Shown piece after piece: positions 24,412 through 32,830 of a stretch of DNA of 34,236 nt (its first letter is position 1; every line of letters begins with the position of its first letter). Source of the stretch: Rhodobiaceae bacterium (lineage in GTDB: Bacteria; Pseudomonadota; Alphaproteobacteria; MED-G09); the NCBI GenBank assembly GCA_002723035.1, contig PBNH01000008.1:1-34236 (forward strand). Direction: 5' to 3'. The position numbers and the translations under genes were made by a program. The notes beneath the pieces are model-generated. The model saw only the letters and a program-made list of their open reading frames with translations, was not told the DNA's origin and searched no databases.

Positions 24412-24906
24412 ATGAAAAAACAAGATCAAAGAATACAACTGGTAGCATCTACTGAGTTTCGTAATGATGTTGATAGATGGCGTAGAGAACAGACAGATCT
24501 CCCTTCTCATTCTGAGGCAATAAGGAGACTTGTTAAGATAGCTTTGCGCTCTGGGGATGGTGAAACAATGAAAATGATTACAGCAATAATTAGACCTCAC
24601 AAATATGAGGAAGTAAGAAACGCATTAATTGATATTGGAATAGAGGGTCTATCTGCAACTGAGATAAGAGGGTTTGGAAGACAAAGAGGGCAAACAGAAA
24701 TATACAGAGGTGCTGAATATAAGACCACAGAAGTTCCGAAAATAAAAATTGAAATTGTTGTTCCCGCAACCAAATTAGATCAAGTTGTAAATATTATAAG
24801 TAAAAGTTCTGAGACAGGAAAAGTAGGTGATGGAAAAATATTTGTAAGCAATATTGATCAAGCAATAAGAATTAGAACTGGTGAAACACAAGACGACGCT
24901 CTCTAA
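24412..24906 (+). CDS. Fusion of a ribbon-helix-helix DNA-binding domain to a complete PII (GlnB/GlnK) signalling protein
   Basis: A 164-residue protein with two intact domains in one frame. Residues 6-47 are a ribbon-helix-helix unit: a QRIQLVAS strand, helix FRNDVDRWRREQTDLP, then SHSEAIRRLVKIAL. Residues 53-164 are full-length PII: MKMITAIIRPHKYEEVRNAL, the T-loop GFGRQRGQTEIYRGAEY with Tyr103 equal to uridylylation site Tyr51, VPKIKIEIVVP with the Lys58 equivalent, TGKVGDGKIF (ATP-binding B-loop) and the IRIRTGE C-loop. PII senses ATP/ADP, 2-oxoglutarate and, through GlnD, glutamine, normally by binding partner proteins; attached to a DNA-binding domain it might act directly on promoters (inference). 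Linker residues 48-52 are SGDGE. No glnA, amtB or ntrBC is adjacent; cnoX follows after one base. The upstream ribosome binding site is weak, whereas a better one precedes the internal ATG. Confidence 0.9.
   Translation: MKKQDQRIQLVASTEFRNDVDRWRREQTDLPSHSEAIRRLVKIALRSGDGETMKMITAIIRPHKYEEVRNALIDIGIEGLSATEIRGFGRQRGQTEIYRGAEYKTTEVPKIKIEIVVPATKLDQVVNIISKSSETGKVGDGKIFVSNIDQAIRIRTGETQDDAL
24553..24570 (+). promoter_or_regulatory. Internal ribosome binding site and ATG inside the RHH-PII gene
   Basis: GGGGATGGTGA (24553-24563), an unusually G-rich stretch for this DNA, lies 4-10 bases before the in-frame ATG at 24568, which is exactly where an ordinary PII protein begins (MKMITAII). Internal initiation could yield free PII of 112 residues next to the fused form. 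It may equally be only the coding of the SGDGE linker. Confidence 0.4.
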
Positions 24907-24907
24907 A

Positions 24908-25840
24908 ATGGAAATAGAAAGTTTTAACAATAATTTCGAGGATCATTCTTTAAATAAAGATTCTGTAATAATAGAAGTTATAACAGAAAATTTTATGACT
25001 GATGTAATTGAAAAATCAAAAGAAACGCCAGTAATTGTCGATTTTTGGGCTCCATGGTGTGAGCCATGTAAACAACTTACGCCAATTATAGAAAAAATTG
25101 TAAAAGAGAAAAATGGCAATGTTATTTTAGCCAAAATGAATATAGATGAGTCCCCAGAGGTAGCCCAACAATTAAAAATTCAATCTATACCTGCTGTAAT
25201 GGCTTTTAATGAGGGTCAACCTGTTGACGGGTTTATTGGCATCCAACCAGAAAAGAATATCATTGATTTTATAAACAAGATTGGCTCTTTAAAAAATTCC
25301 TCAACTATAGAAGAAAATATTATTGCTGGTAAAAAATATATTAACGATGGTGACATTGAGACAGCTTCTTTAGTTTTTTCTGAAATTCTTAAAATTGAAC
25401 CAGAAAATATCTCAGCAAAATCCATGTTGGCAAGGTGTCTTCTCAGGAGCAATCAAATAGATGAGGCTGAAAATATAATTAACAGCCTTCCGGCTAATGC
25501 TGAAAGTAATCAAGATTTCATCTCAGTCAGATCTGAAACTGAAGTTTTTAAAAATGTGAAAAATAATCCAATATCAAATGAGCAAGAAGATAAACTCAGA
25601 GGGGATATTGATACAAATCCAAAGAATCAACAACTAAAACTAGATCTTGCTAAATTACTATTGGCAAAGGGTGAAAATGAAAACGCAATAAATGAGTTAA
25701 TGAAAATTATTGAATTTGACCCAAAATGGAATGACGGTGAAGCAAGAAAACAACTTATTGAGATTTTTAATATTCTGGGTAATGAAAATATTCTGGTCAT
25801 AGAAGGTAGAAAAAAGCTCTCAACAATGCTATTTAGTTAA
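24908..25840 (+). CDS. cnoX: Thioredoxin-like chaperedoxin with TPR tail (CnoX/YbbN type)
   Basis: A 310-residue cytosolic protein. Residues about 20-125 form a thioredoxin domain (VIVDFWAPWCEPCKQLTPIIEK) with W50-C51-E-P-C54 and the cis-Pro in IQSIPAV; residues about 140-310 are helical repeats of the kind that follow thioredoxin in CnoX (GDIETASLVFSEILKIEPENISAKSMLARCL; GENENAINELMKIIEFDP). CnoX protects unfolded clients under oxidative stress and passes them to chaperones. The retained CxxC implies redox activity, unlike the SxxC form of E. coli. I start at ATG 24908, one base after the PII stop; a GTG nine codons earlier lies inside the PII gene. The Lon-N gene follows after one base. Confidence 0.92.
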   Translation: MEIESFNNNFEDHSLNKDSVIIEVITENFMTDVIEKSKETPVIVDFWAPWCEPCKQLTPIIEKIVKEKNGNVILAKMNIDESPEVAQQLKIQSIPAVMAFNEGQPVDGFIGIQPEKNIIDFINKIGSLKNSSTIEENIIAGKKYINDGDIETASLVFSEILKIEPENISAKSMLARCLLRSNQIDEAENIINSLPANAESNQDFISVRSETEVFKNVKNNPISNEQEDKLRGDIDTNPKNQQLKLDLAKLLLAKGENENAINELMKIIEFDPKWNDGEARKQLIEIFNILGNENILVIEGRKKLSTMLFS

Positions 25841-25841
25841 A

Positions 25842-26492
25842 ATGAAATCATTTAAAGAATTCAAAAATATTAATGATCTGCCACCCAAGGTTTCGGTCTT
25901 TCCCTTAGCAGGAGCCCTATTGCTTCCAAGGACACAACTACCTCTTAATATTTTCGAAAATAGATATTTAGAAATGGTTGATGACGCAATGTCTAATAAC
26001 AGGTTGATAGCAATGATTCAATCAAACAAAGATGAAGGTGACGAGCTCTATAAAACTGGATGCTTGGGAAAGATTACTTCATACAGTGAGGTTGCTAATA
26101 GCAGAATGCTAATTACATTATCGGGTGTATGCAGATTTAAAATTGGTCAAGAGCTCGAAGTGGTTACTCCCTATAGACAATTCCAAGTAAATTATGAGAA
26201 ATTTTCCTCTGATATTATTAAAGGGTGTGGAGAAGAGGAAGTTGAAAGAGAGAAGCTTGTTGAATCACTTAAAAAATACTTAGAGCATAATAATCTTACT
26301 ATTGATTGGGATGCTATTAACAACTCATCAACAGAATTACTTGTAAATTCATTATGCATATTAAGCCCTTATAAACCTCGAGAAAAACAAGCATTACTTG
26401 AAGCAGAAACATTATCGAAAAGAAGCGAAATGTTAATCGCGATGACGGAAATGTCTATGACATCTGGTCCAAGTACAGAACAAATGCAGTAA
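25842..26492 (+). CDS. Lon N-terminal (substrate-binding) domain protein
   Basis: A 216-residue stand-alone LON/PUA-like domain: VSVFPLAGALLLPRTQLPLNIFENRYLEMVDDAMSNNRLIAMIQ is the classic Lon-N opening, followed by YKTGCLGKITSYSEVANSRMLITLSGVCRFKI and helical SPYKPREKQALLEAETLSKRSEML. No ATPase or protease domain is attached, so it may be an adaptor; its actual role is unknown. It is regularly found beside a TPR thioredoxin and a Trm112-like gene in alphaproteobacteria. No clear ribosome binding site, with a one-base gap from cnoX suggesting coupling. Confidence 0.92.
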   Translation: MKSFKEFKNINDLPPKVSVFPLAGALLLPRTQLPLNIFENRYLEMVDDAMSNNRLIAMIQSNKDEGDELYKTGCLGKITSYSEVANSRMLITLSGVCRFKIGQELEVVTPYRQFQVNYEKFSSDIIKGCGEEEVEREKLVESLKKYLEHNNLTIDWDAINNSSTELLVNSLCILSPYKPREKQALLEAETLSKRSEMLIAMTEMSMTSGPSTEQMQ

Positions 26493-26498
26493 GATATT

Positions 26499-26675
26499 AT
26501 GAGTAAAGAAATTGATCCAAAATTATTAGAAATTCTTGTTTGTCCCCTAACAAAGGAAACATTATCCTGGGACAAAGAGAAAAATGAATTAGTTAGCAAA
26601 AAAGCTGGCTTAGCGTACCCAATAAAGGACGGTATTCCAATAATGCTGCCAGATGAAGCAAGAAAAATTAATTAA
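26499..26675 (+). CDS. UPF0434 / Trm112-like small protein (YcaR family)
   Basis: A 58-residue protein beginning [19 protein letters not shown] and ending [20 protein letters not shown], an unmistakable UPF0434 pattern. Only one Cys (in CPLTK) of the zinc-ribbon positions found in E. coli YcaR is kept, as I recall for other alphaproteobacterial members. Trm112 proteins activate methyltransferases in eukaryotes; the bacterial role is not settled. It starts 6 bases after the Lon-N gene and shares TTAA (26672-26675) with the stop of the convergent ubiH-like gene. Confidence 0.93.
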   Translation: MSKEIDPKLLEILVCPLTKETLSWDKEKNELVSKKAGLAYPIKDGIPIMLPDEARKIN

Positions 26676-27898
26676 ATAATATTTGATCCAGGCTTTAATC
26701 CATTTAATAAGTTAGGTCTAGTTAAAGCTCCCCCCGATGCCTCATTTAATAAAAAAAGTTTTAGTGGCTTATAAGTATCAGCTAACTTCATGATATTTCT
26801 TCTAAGTCCTTTTGCCAATGAAGTTTCCGCATGATAAATCGAATTCAAGAACCCAATGCTATTTATTAAGACCTCTGTTTCAATTTTTCTTTTTTTATCA
26901 AATAATAAAATTGATGGGCACTGAAATAAATCCAGGCCTAACTTCTGAGACTCTGCAATAGCGTCAGCGATATATGCTATGTCCCTTAAACTTTGATTCC
27001 ATGCTTGCCCGGCCATAGGATGCATTGCTCGAAGAGCATCACCAACAAATATTGCACTATTTGAAATTGATTTTATGCCAGTTAATTTTTTTAAAATAAA
27101 AGAGCTTGGTCCTTTTGAGATAGAAATTTTTCCCAAATAATCAGAACAAAGATTATTGAGGCTTTCCTCAAGTCTTTTTTTTGATGATAAAAGTGAAGAA
27201 ATATTATCTGTTTTTTCAGTCCAAACTAAAGAGCTGTAATTATTCCCTCTTTTATTATTCATTGGTAATAATGCAAGTGGTCCGTTTTTCTGAAAGAATT
27301 GAAAAGCGTAACCTTTATGACTTTTTGAATGCCTAAGTGTTGCGGATATGGCTGTTTGACCATATTCAAAAAAATTATATTTAACATTGTATATTTTTTG
27401 CAATTCAGAATTTAATACTTCTGTAAAAATTACAGCTCCGCACAAAAAAGATTTCTTATTTTTAAAGATTATTTTTGTATGATTGCTCTCTTTCTGAATA
27501 TCAATTACTTCATCTTTTATAAATTCACTATCTTCTAGCTTAAGGGCTTTGTCTAAGGATTTTTCTATTGCAGAATGCTCTGCAATATAAGCGATATCTT
27601 CATCAACAAGATCCCTATCAAAGGTTAGTCGTGATTTTATTCTCTCATCACCTAGTCCACCTTCAATAACTACCATTTTTTTTACAGCCTCAGTTTTCAT
27701 GTCGGCACCAAGAATATGAAGCATTTTTTTGGATGCAACTGAAAGAGCAAGACTCCTAGTGTCATCATTAGTTATATTATTAAAATTTTTGTCGGTAATA
27801 ATTTTAAAGGATATGCCGGCATTACGGGCAACAAGTGACATTGCTTTTGCTGATAAATTGTTGCCAAAAATAACTAAGTCATAAAAATTTTTTTTCAT
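26672..27898 (-). CDS. UbiH/COQ6-family FAD-dependent hydroxylase, divergent
   Basis: A 408-residue protein matching the ubiquinone-ring hydroxylase family. The C-terminal FAD motif is well kept: [22 protein letters not shown] (Gly286, Asp287), the family-defining GD...HP..GQ..N.GLRD pattern, and [19 protein letters not shown] is the usual second block. The N-terminal dinucleotide fold is degenerate: [14 protein letters not shown] stands where GxGxxG is expected. It might therefore bind FAD differently or have lost activity; the intact C-terminal half suggests the former. I start at the ATG ending at 27898, since the 16 upstream codons are only a hydrophobic run of an AT-rich leader; neither start has a clear ribosome binding site. 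Position beside ftsK matches the recalled alphaproteobacterial order. Confidence 0.85.
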   Translation of the reverse strand: MKKNFYDLVIFGNNLSAKAMSLVARNAGISFKIITDKNFNNITNDDTRSLALSVASKKMLHILGADMKTEAVKKMVVIEGGLGDERIKSRLTFDRDLVDEDIAYIAEHSAIEKSLDKALKLEDSEFIKDEVIDIQKESNHTKIIFKNKKSFLCGAVIFTEVLNSELQKIYNVKYNFFEYGQTAISATLRHSKSHKGYAFQFFQKNGPLALLPMNNKRGNNYSSLVWTEKTDNISSLLSSKKRLEESLNNLCSDYLGKISISKGPSSFILKKLTGIKSISNSAIFVGDALRAMHPMAGQAWNQSLRDIAYIADAIAESQKLGLDLFQCPSILLFDKKRKIETEVLINSIGFLNSIYHAETSLAKGLRRNIMKLADTYKPLKLFLLNEASGGALTRPNLLNGLKPGSNII

Positions 27899-28038
27899 AA
27901 ATAAGCTTATTAATATAATTAATAGAAAAATGGAATTGATTTTCAATTTTAATCAGAAAGTTCTTGCAGATTATTGTATTAACAAGTGATTATGTAACTG
28001 ATTCGCAATTTTTAATAATTTTGCTAAATGGATAACAA

Positions 28039-30279
28039 ATGAATGTTATAAAAAGATTATCTAATTATTTATCAAATCTTTTTGTTAGTTTTAAAAATAG
28101 ATTATATAAAATTTTTTTTGGCTTCATAAATATTCTAATTGGCTTTTTTACTATTGGTGTAGGTTTAATATTTTTAATTGCGATCGGCTCATATAATAGC
28201 CTTGATCAAAGTTTAAATACAATATCTGATAAACAAACACTAAATTATCTTGGTGAGCCTGGAGCTTACATAGCTGATATTTTTGTGCAATTTTTTGGGA
28301 CGGTATCAATATTAATACCGATAATAATTATTTTATTTGGTTTCTATAAAATCATTAAAAAAATAAATAAATTTTGGCTTAGAATTTTCTCTTTAATTAT
28401 AGGAACATCTCTCCTGGCTGCCTCTTTTAGTAAGGGCTTTGGAAATGGTGGAATAATTGGCTCTTTGATAGCAGATGAAGTAAAAGCAATAATATATAAA
28501 CTTAGTATTTCTTTTAACAACGACTTTTCACAAGCTAAGTCATTTATTGCTTCCGTATATATAATTTTAGGTTCATTAGGCGCTCTTTTAATAACTTTTG
28601 GAATTTTACCTGCAAAGGGTGCAGAAATTAAAAAAGAAGTTTATTTTAAAGACACTCCAAGTGGTGATGAAATAATTACTGAAGTAATGCCAACAAAGCA
28701 AAAGAAAATGCTTTTTACAGCTAGACCAAAAATAAAAAGAAAGAAAACTGCTCAAAAGACTAATATCAGTAAAAACAATATATTGGATAATAAAACTGGC
28801 TATGAGCTCCCTTCCTTAGACTTGCTAAATAAAATCCCTGATGAGAGAAATAAAAAGAGAATTTCAGAGAAACAAATTGGAAGAAATAAAGATTTACTCG
28901 AAAGGACGCTTACTGATTTTGGAATTAATGGAAAAATAATAGGTGTTAATCCAGGTCCATTTGTTACTCTTTATGAACTTGAACCAGCTCCGGGCGTAAA
29001 ATCTTCGCGAGTTATTTCACTTGCAGATGACATATCAAGATCAATGAGCTCTACATCTGCTAGAATAGCTGTCATTCCAGGAAAAAACTCCATTGGTATT
29101 GAGCTACCAAATGATGATAAAGAAACTGTTTATTTAAAAGAGATTCTTGAAAGTAAAACTTTTGAGAATAAAGAGGACGGGATTGCTCTAAGTTTAGGTA
29201 AAAATATTGGGGGTGAGTCTACCATTGCTGATTTATCTAGGATGCCTCACCTTATGATAGCCGGAACAACAGGATCTGGTAAATCAGTTGGCATAAATGG
29301 GATGATTTTATCCATGCTTTATAAATTTAAACCGGAAGATTGTCGTTTAATTATGGTTGATCCAAAAATGATTGAACTTTCAGTTTATGATGGGATACCT
29401 CATCTTTTGACACCAGTGATCACAAACCCAAAAAAAGCCGTTGTTGGGTTAAAATGGGTCGTAAGAGAGATGGATGATAGATATAATAGGATGTCTAAAC
29501 TGTCTGTTCGAACAATGGATGCGTTCAATAAGAAAGCGGAGGAATATAAAAGAAAAGGTAAAAAATTTAAGAGAAAAATTCATACTGGTTATGATAATGA
29601 ATCTGGACAACCTCTTTATTCTGAAGAGGAAATAGAACCTAAAAAAATGCCCTTCATAGTTGTTGTTATTGATGAAATGGCTGACCTTATGTTAGTTGCA
29701 AGAAGCGACATTGAACATTTAGTCCAAAGTCTTGCTCAAAAAGCAAGGGCAGCAGGTATACACCTAATAATGGCTACCCAGAGACCTTCTGTGGATGTCG
29801 TCACAGGTACAATAAAGGCTAACTTTCCTACAAGAATAGCTTTTCAGGTTGCATCAAAAATTGACAGCAGAACAATCCTTAACGAAATGGGAGCCGAACA
29901 ATTACTTGGTAGAGGTGACATGCTTTATATGTCGGAAGGAGGTAAAGTTGTTAGAGTTCACGGACCTTTTGTATCAGATAATGAAGTTGAGGACGTAGTT
30001 CGGTTTATTAAAAATCAAGAAACACCAGAATATATAGAGTCATTAACAAAAGAGGAGGGTGAAATAAATTCTGGTATTCAACAAAATGACTCAAATGATG
30101 AATTATTTAATCAAGCAGTTGAGGTTATAATGAAAGATAAAAGAGTTTCAACTAGCTATATTCAAAGAAAATTACAAATAGGCTATAATAGAGCTGCACG
30201 AATTATCGAAAAAATGGAAGACCAAGGAATTATTTCAGAACCTAATAACAAGGGCAAAAGAGAGATTTTAGGAAAATGA
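28039..30279 (+). CDS. ftsK: DNA translocase FtsK
   Basis: A 746-residue septal DNA pump that clears the chromosome terminus and activates XerCD recombination at dif. About four membrane helices lie in residues 25-195; a short basic linker (RPKIKRKKTAQKT) replaces the long linker of E. coli FtsK; the alpha/beta motor has the Walker A loop G409-TTGSGK415-S, MVDPKMIELSVYDGIPHLLTPVIT, VVVIDEMADLM (Walker B) and MATQRPSVDVVTGTIKANFP. The C-terminal gamma winged helix (QAVEVIMKDKRVSTSYIQRKLQIGYNRAARIIEKME) recognises polarity sequences. A weak GGAT ribosome binding site precedes the ATG. Its end overlaps lolA as ATGA. Confidence 0.98.
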   Translation: MNVIKRLSNYLSNLFVSFKNRLYKIFFGFINILIGFFTIGVGLIFLIAIGSYNSLDQSLNTISDKQTLNYLGEPGAYIADIFVQFFGTVSILIPIIIILFGFYKIIKKINKFWLRIFSLIIGTSLLAASFSKGFGNGGIIGSLIADEVKAIIYKLSISFNNDFSQAKSFIASVYIILGSLGALLITFGILPAKGAEIKKEVYFKDTPSGDEIITEVMPTKQKKMLFTARPKIKRKKTAQKTNISKNNILDNKTGYELPSLDLLNKIPDERNKKRISEKQIGRNKDLLERTLTDFGINGKIIGVNPGPFVTLYELEPAPGVKSSRVISLADDISRSMSSTSARIAVIPGKNSIGIELPNDDKETVYLKEILESKTFENKEDGIALSLGKNIGGESTIADLSRMPHLMIAGTTGSGKSVGINGMILSMLYKFKPEDCRLIMVDPKMIELSVYDGIPHLLTPVITNPKKAVVGLKWVVREMDDRYNRMSKLSVRTMDAFNKKAEEYKRKGKKFKRKIHTGYDNESGQPLYSEEEIEPKKMPFIVVVIDEMADLMLVARSDIEHLVQSLAQKARAAGIHLIMATQRPSVDVVTGTIKANFPTRIAFQVASKIDSRTILNEMGAEQLLGRGDMLYMSEGGKVVRVHGPFVSDNEVEDVVRFIKNQETPEYIESLTKEEGEINSGIQQNDSNDELFNQAVEVIMKDKRVSTSYIQRKLQIGYNRAARIIEKMEDQGIISEPNNKGKREILGK

Positions 30280-30872
30280 ATATAATAAAAACCTTTTTTG
30301 TAACATTTATAATATTAATTTTATTTACTGCGAATTCCCAATCAAAGGAACTCGATTCTATTTCAAATAATGATTGGCTGATTTCTCTAGAACAATATTT
30401 TTTTAGCCTAGGCACCGTGAAAGGTGAATTTACCCAAATAGATCAAATTGGTAATATTGCAAAAGGTATCTTTTATTCAAACGGTAAGGGCTCAATAAGA
30501 TTTGAATATTCTGCTCCATCTGAAATGTTAATTATAATAAATAAAGGTATTTTTGCAATTAAAGAGAAAAGAGATAGTAAAGTAAACTATTATTCTCTTG
30601 AAGATAGTCCTCTTGCAAATCTTCTTTCAAAAGAATTGGCATTAGATGATTTCCATATTAACAGCCTTGAGATAAAGGGGAGAGTTGCAACTATAGAACT
30701 AAGAACAAAAAAAAGTTCACTGAGAAATTCAATATTTATAACTGCCGACTATCCACAACCTATTCTTAGACAGTGGAAGATTATTGATACTCAAAAAAAA
30801 GAAACAACAGTCTTTTTCTCAAAAATAAAGTCAATAAATTCAATAATGGACAGCTTTTTTGAAATTAAATAA
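30276..30872 (+). CDS. lolA: Outer-membrane lipoprotein carrier LolA
   Basis: A 198-residue periplasmic chaperone that ferries lipoproteins from LolCDE to the outer membrane. A signal peptide (about 1-23, IIKTFFVTFIILILFTANSQS) precedes the LolA fold: LEQYFFSLGTVKGEFTQIDQIGNIAKGIFYSNGKGSIRFEYSAPSEMLIIINKG is typical, and SPLANLLSKEL and WKIIDTQKKETTVFFSKIK fill the rest. The ftsK-lolA ATGA overlap (30276-30279) indicates coupling; this pair is widespread in alphaproteobacteria. Confidence 0.95.
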   Translation: MNIIKTFFVTFIILILFTANSQSKELDSISNNDWLISLEQYFFSLGTVKGEFTQIDQIGNIAKGIFYSNGKGSIRFEYSAPSEMLIIINKGIFAIKEKRDSKVNYYSLEDSPLANLLSKELALDDFHINSLEIKGRVATIELRTKKSSLRNSIFITADYPQPILRQWKIIDTQKKETTVFFSKIKSINSIMDSFFEIK

Positions 30873-30940
30873 AACTTTTTAATAAAAATATAGAAACTCT
30901 TAATTATTATTGGTAAGAATGTACATCATTAAAAGGATGG

Positions 30941-32014
30941 ATGAAAATGATTAAGAAAATGAAAAAAGCAGAAACTACAAGAAGAAGATTTATTTCTGGA
31001 TTTAGCTTACTATCAGCAGGAATAATTTTGCAACCATTATCTCTATTCTCGCAAGAAGAAAATCAAATTTTAAATATTGGTTCACCTGATAATTTTTTAT
31101 CCGACAAATTAATTTCAAGCTTCCAAAAAAGTATTAACTCATCAATTAATTCTATAACCTATGATTCTAATTCTAATATTAATTTTAATAATAATAATTA
31201 TGATGTGCTTATTGGAAGAGGTTCTTATTTAGAGGGCTTGATTGATGATGGTAAAATTGCAGAACTAAATAAGAGTCTTATTCCAAACAATTCTTTTATT
31301 GATCCAAAATTTAACAATTCTGCTTTTGATAAAGATAGAAAATATACAATACCACTTTCATATGGGGCAATAGGCATCGCTTATAGAAAAAGTAAGTTTT
31401 CTGAACCGCCCTCCACGTGGAGGTGGCTGTTAGACTCAGATAAATATGCCGGAAAAATTGCCTTATTGGGTGATGGAAGAACCTTAATCCAAATAGCACT
31501 AAAATATATGGGTGTAAGTCTAAATACAAATGATCCGATGTGGATTAATCAAGCGGAAAAACTTTTAAAACGCCAGAAAGTAAATATTAAAGATTTCGGC
31601 AAAAAAAATGGAAAAGAGCTTTTAATTAATGGTGAAGTTGATTTAGCAATTATTAGCAGTGAAGAATTTAAGAAAATTGATAATAATGATATTGGGTTTA
31701 CGTTCCCCAGAGAAGGTAGTTTAATTTGGCAGGATTGTGTTTGTATTTCAAATGCATCACTTAAAATTGAGGAAAGCCACTCAGTAATAAATTCTATGCT
31801 GGATCCAAAAAATTCAAGGTCAATTGTTGAGAATCTTCAAACAGCAACCCCTAATATTATGGCCCTAGACATATCAAAGAAAAGTTACAAAGAAGACTCA
31901 ACAATCTTTCCTAATGAACAAATTATAGAACGATACGAGGATACCTCAACCATATTAGACTTTGATTATGAGATGATGATCGAAGAAATGTGGGATAATA
32001 TTTTAGACGCATAA
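30941..32014 (+). CDS. PotD/extracellular solute-binding-like protein with Tat signal
   Basis: A 357-residue protein of the family-1 bacterial solute-binding (spermidine/putrescine, PotD-like) type. The N-terminus TTRRRFISGFSLLSAGIIL has a twin-arginine-type motif and hydrophobic core, so periplasmic export through Tat is likely. The body has YDVLIGRGSYLEGLIDDGKIAELNKSLIPN, YTIPLSYGAIGIAYRKSK, TWRWLLDSDKYAGKIALLGDGRTLIQIALKYMG and INGEVDLAIISSEE, matching PotD block by block. No ABC permease or ATPase is nearby, so the ligand and partners are open. The AAGGA box is 3 bases from the ATG at 30941 but 9 from the next ATG at 30947, which may be the true start. Asn-rich stretch near residues 70-85. 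Confidence 0.85.
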   Translation: MKMIKKMKKAETTRRRFISGFSLLSAGIILQPLSLFSQEENQILNIGSPDNFLSDKLISSFQKSINSSINSITYDSNSNINFNNNNYDVLIGRGSYLEGLIDDGKIAELNKSLIPNNSFIDPKFNNSAFDKDRKYTIPLSYGAIGIAYRKSKFSEPPSTWRWLLDSDKYAGKIALLGDGRTLIQIALKYMGVSLNTNDPMWINQAEKLLKRQKVNIKDFGKKNGKELLINGEVDLAIISSEEFKKIDNNDIGFTFPREGSLIWQDCVCISNASLKIEESHSVINSMLDPKNSRSIVENLQTATPNIMALDISKKSYKEDSTIFPNEQIIERYEDTSTILDFDYEMMIEEMWDNILDA

Positions 32015-32026
32015 TCTTAAATTCAA

Positions 32027-32830
32027 ATGAATGTACGCTTATTAAGTTGGAATATTAACTCTGTAAGATTGAGAATTAGTGCCTTGAAAAAGGTCGTAAG
32101 GAAATTTAAGCCAAATATAGTTTGCTTACAGGAAACTAAGTGTCCTAATGAACTTTTTCCCTTCGATGATATAAAAAAATTAGGGCTTTCAAATATTCAT
32201 GTGAATGGTATCAAAGGCTATCATGGTGTTTGTATAGCTACAGACTTGCCTGTTAAAAAAGTTGAACAAAAGGATTTTTGCGGCAGAAATGATGGAAGGC
32301 ATTTATCTCTCCAGTTAAAAGTAAAAAATAATTTTTTAAATATTCATAATTTTTATGTTCCAGCAGGTGGTGATGAGCCAGATCCAAAAATAAATGAAAA
32401 ATTTAAACACAAATTAGATTTCTTAGATGAGGCGACAGAATACATGAAATCAAAAGAAAAAAATGCTTACACTGCACTTGTAGGTGATCTTAATATTGCC
32501 CCACATGAAAATGATGTCTGGTCACATAAGCAACTATTAAAAATAGTTAGCCATACGCCTTTAGAAATAGAAAAATTAAATAAATTCCAAAGTTCAATTA
32601 ATTTTATTGACTCATTGAGAGAATTTCATCCACTTTCTGAAAAGCTCTACAGCTGGTGGAGCTATAGATCAAAAAACTGGGAAGAATCTGATAGGGGAAG
32701 AAGACTTGATCATATTTGGATTACTCAAAAATTAAATAAAATGATAACAAAAGCTTCAATTGAAAAAGATGTAAGGAGATGGGACAGGCCTTCCGATCAT
32801 TCCCCTTTAATAGCAGATTTTAAATTTTGA
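32027..32830 (+). CDS. xthA: Exodeoxyribonuclease III / AP endonuclease
   Basis: A 267-residue EEP-fold DNA-repair nuclease that cuts at abasic sites and removes 3' blocking groups. LLSWNINSVRLR opens it (metal Asn), CLQETK carries the metal Glu36, NFYVPAGGDEPD, LVGDLNIAPHENDVW (catalytic Asp and Asn) and RRLDHIWI ... PSDHSPLIADF (catalytic Asp/His) complete the site. Length is standard. It follows the PotD-like gene by 12 bases. Its TGA is directly followed by the stop of the convergent regulator (TGACTA at 32828-32833). Confidence 0.97.
   Translation: MNVRLLSWNINSVRLRISALKKVVRKFKPNIVCLQETKCPNELFPFDDIKKLGLSNIHVNGIKGYHGVCIATDLPVKKVEQKDFCGRNDGRHLSLQLKVKNNFLNIHNFYVPAGGDEPDPKINEKFKHKLDFLDEATEYMKSKEKNAYTALVGDLNIAPHENDVWSHKQLLKIVSHTPLEIEKLNKFQSSINFIDSLREFHPLSEKLYSWWSYRSKNWEESDRGRRLDHIWITQKLNKMITKASIEKDVRRWDRPSDHSPLIADFKF

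Noticed and set aside
24388-24600. Reverse-strand open frame over the start of the RHH-PII gene
   Set aside because: It is antisense to both the RHH domain and the beginning of PII, Cys/His/Tyr-rich by mirror effect, with no start signal.
24881-24907. GTG start for the CnoX-like protein inside the PII gene
   Set aside because: The extra nine codons overlap the conserved PII C-terminus and add nothing to the thioredoxin fold; the ATG at 24908 is preferred.
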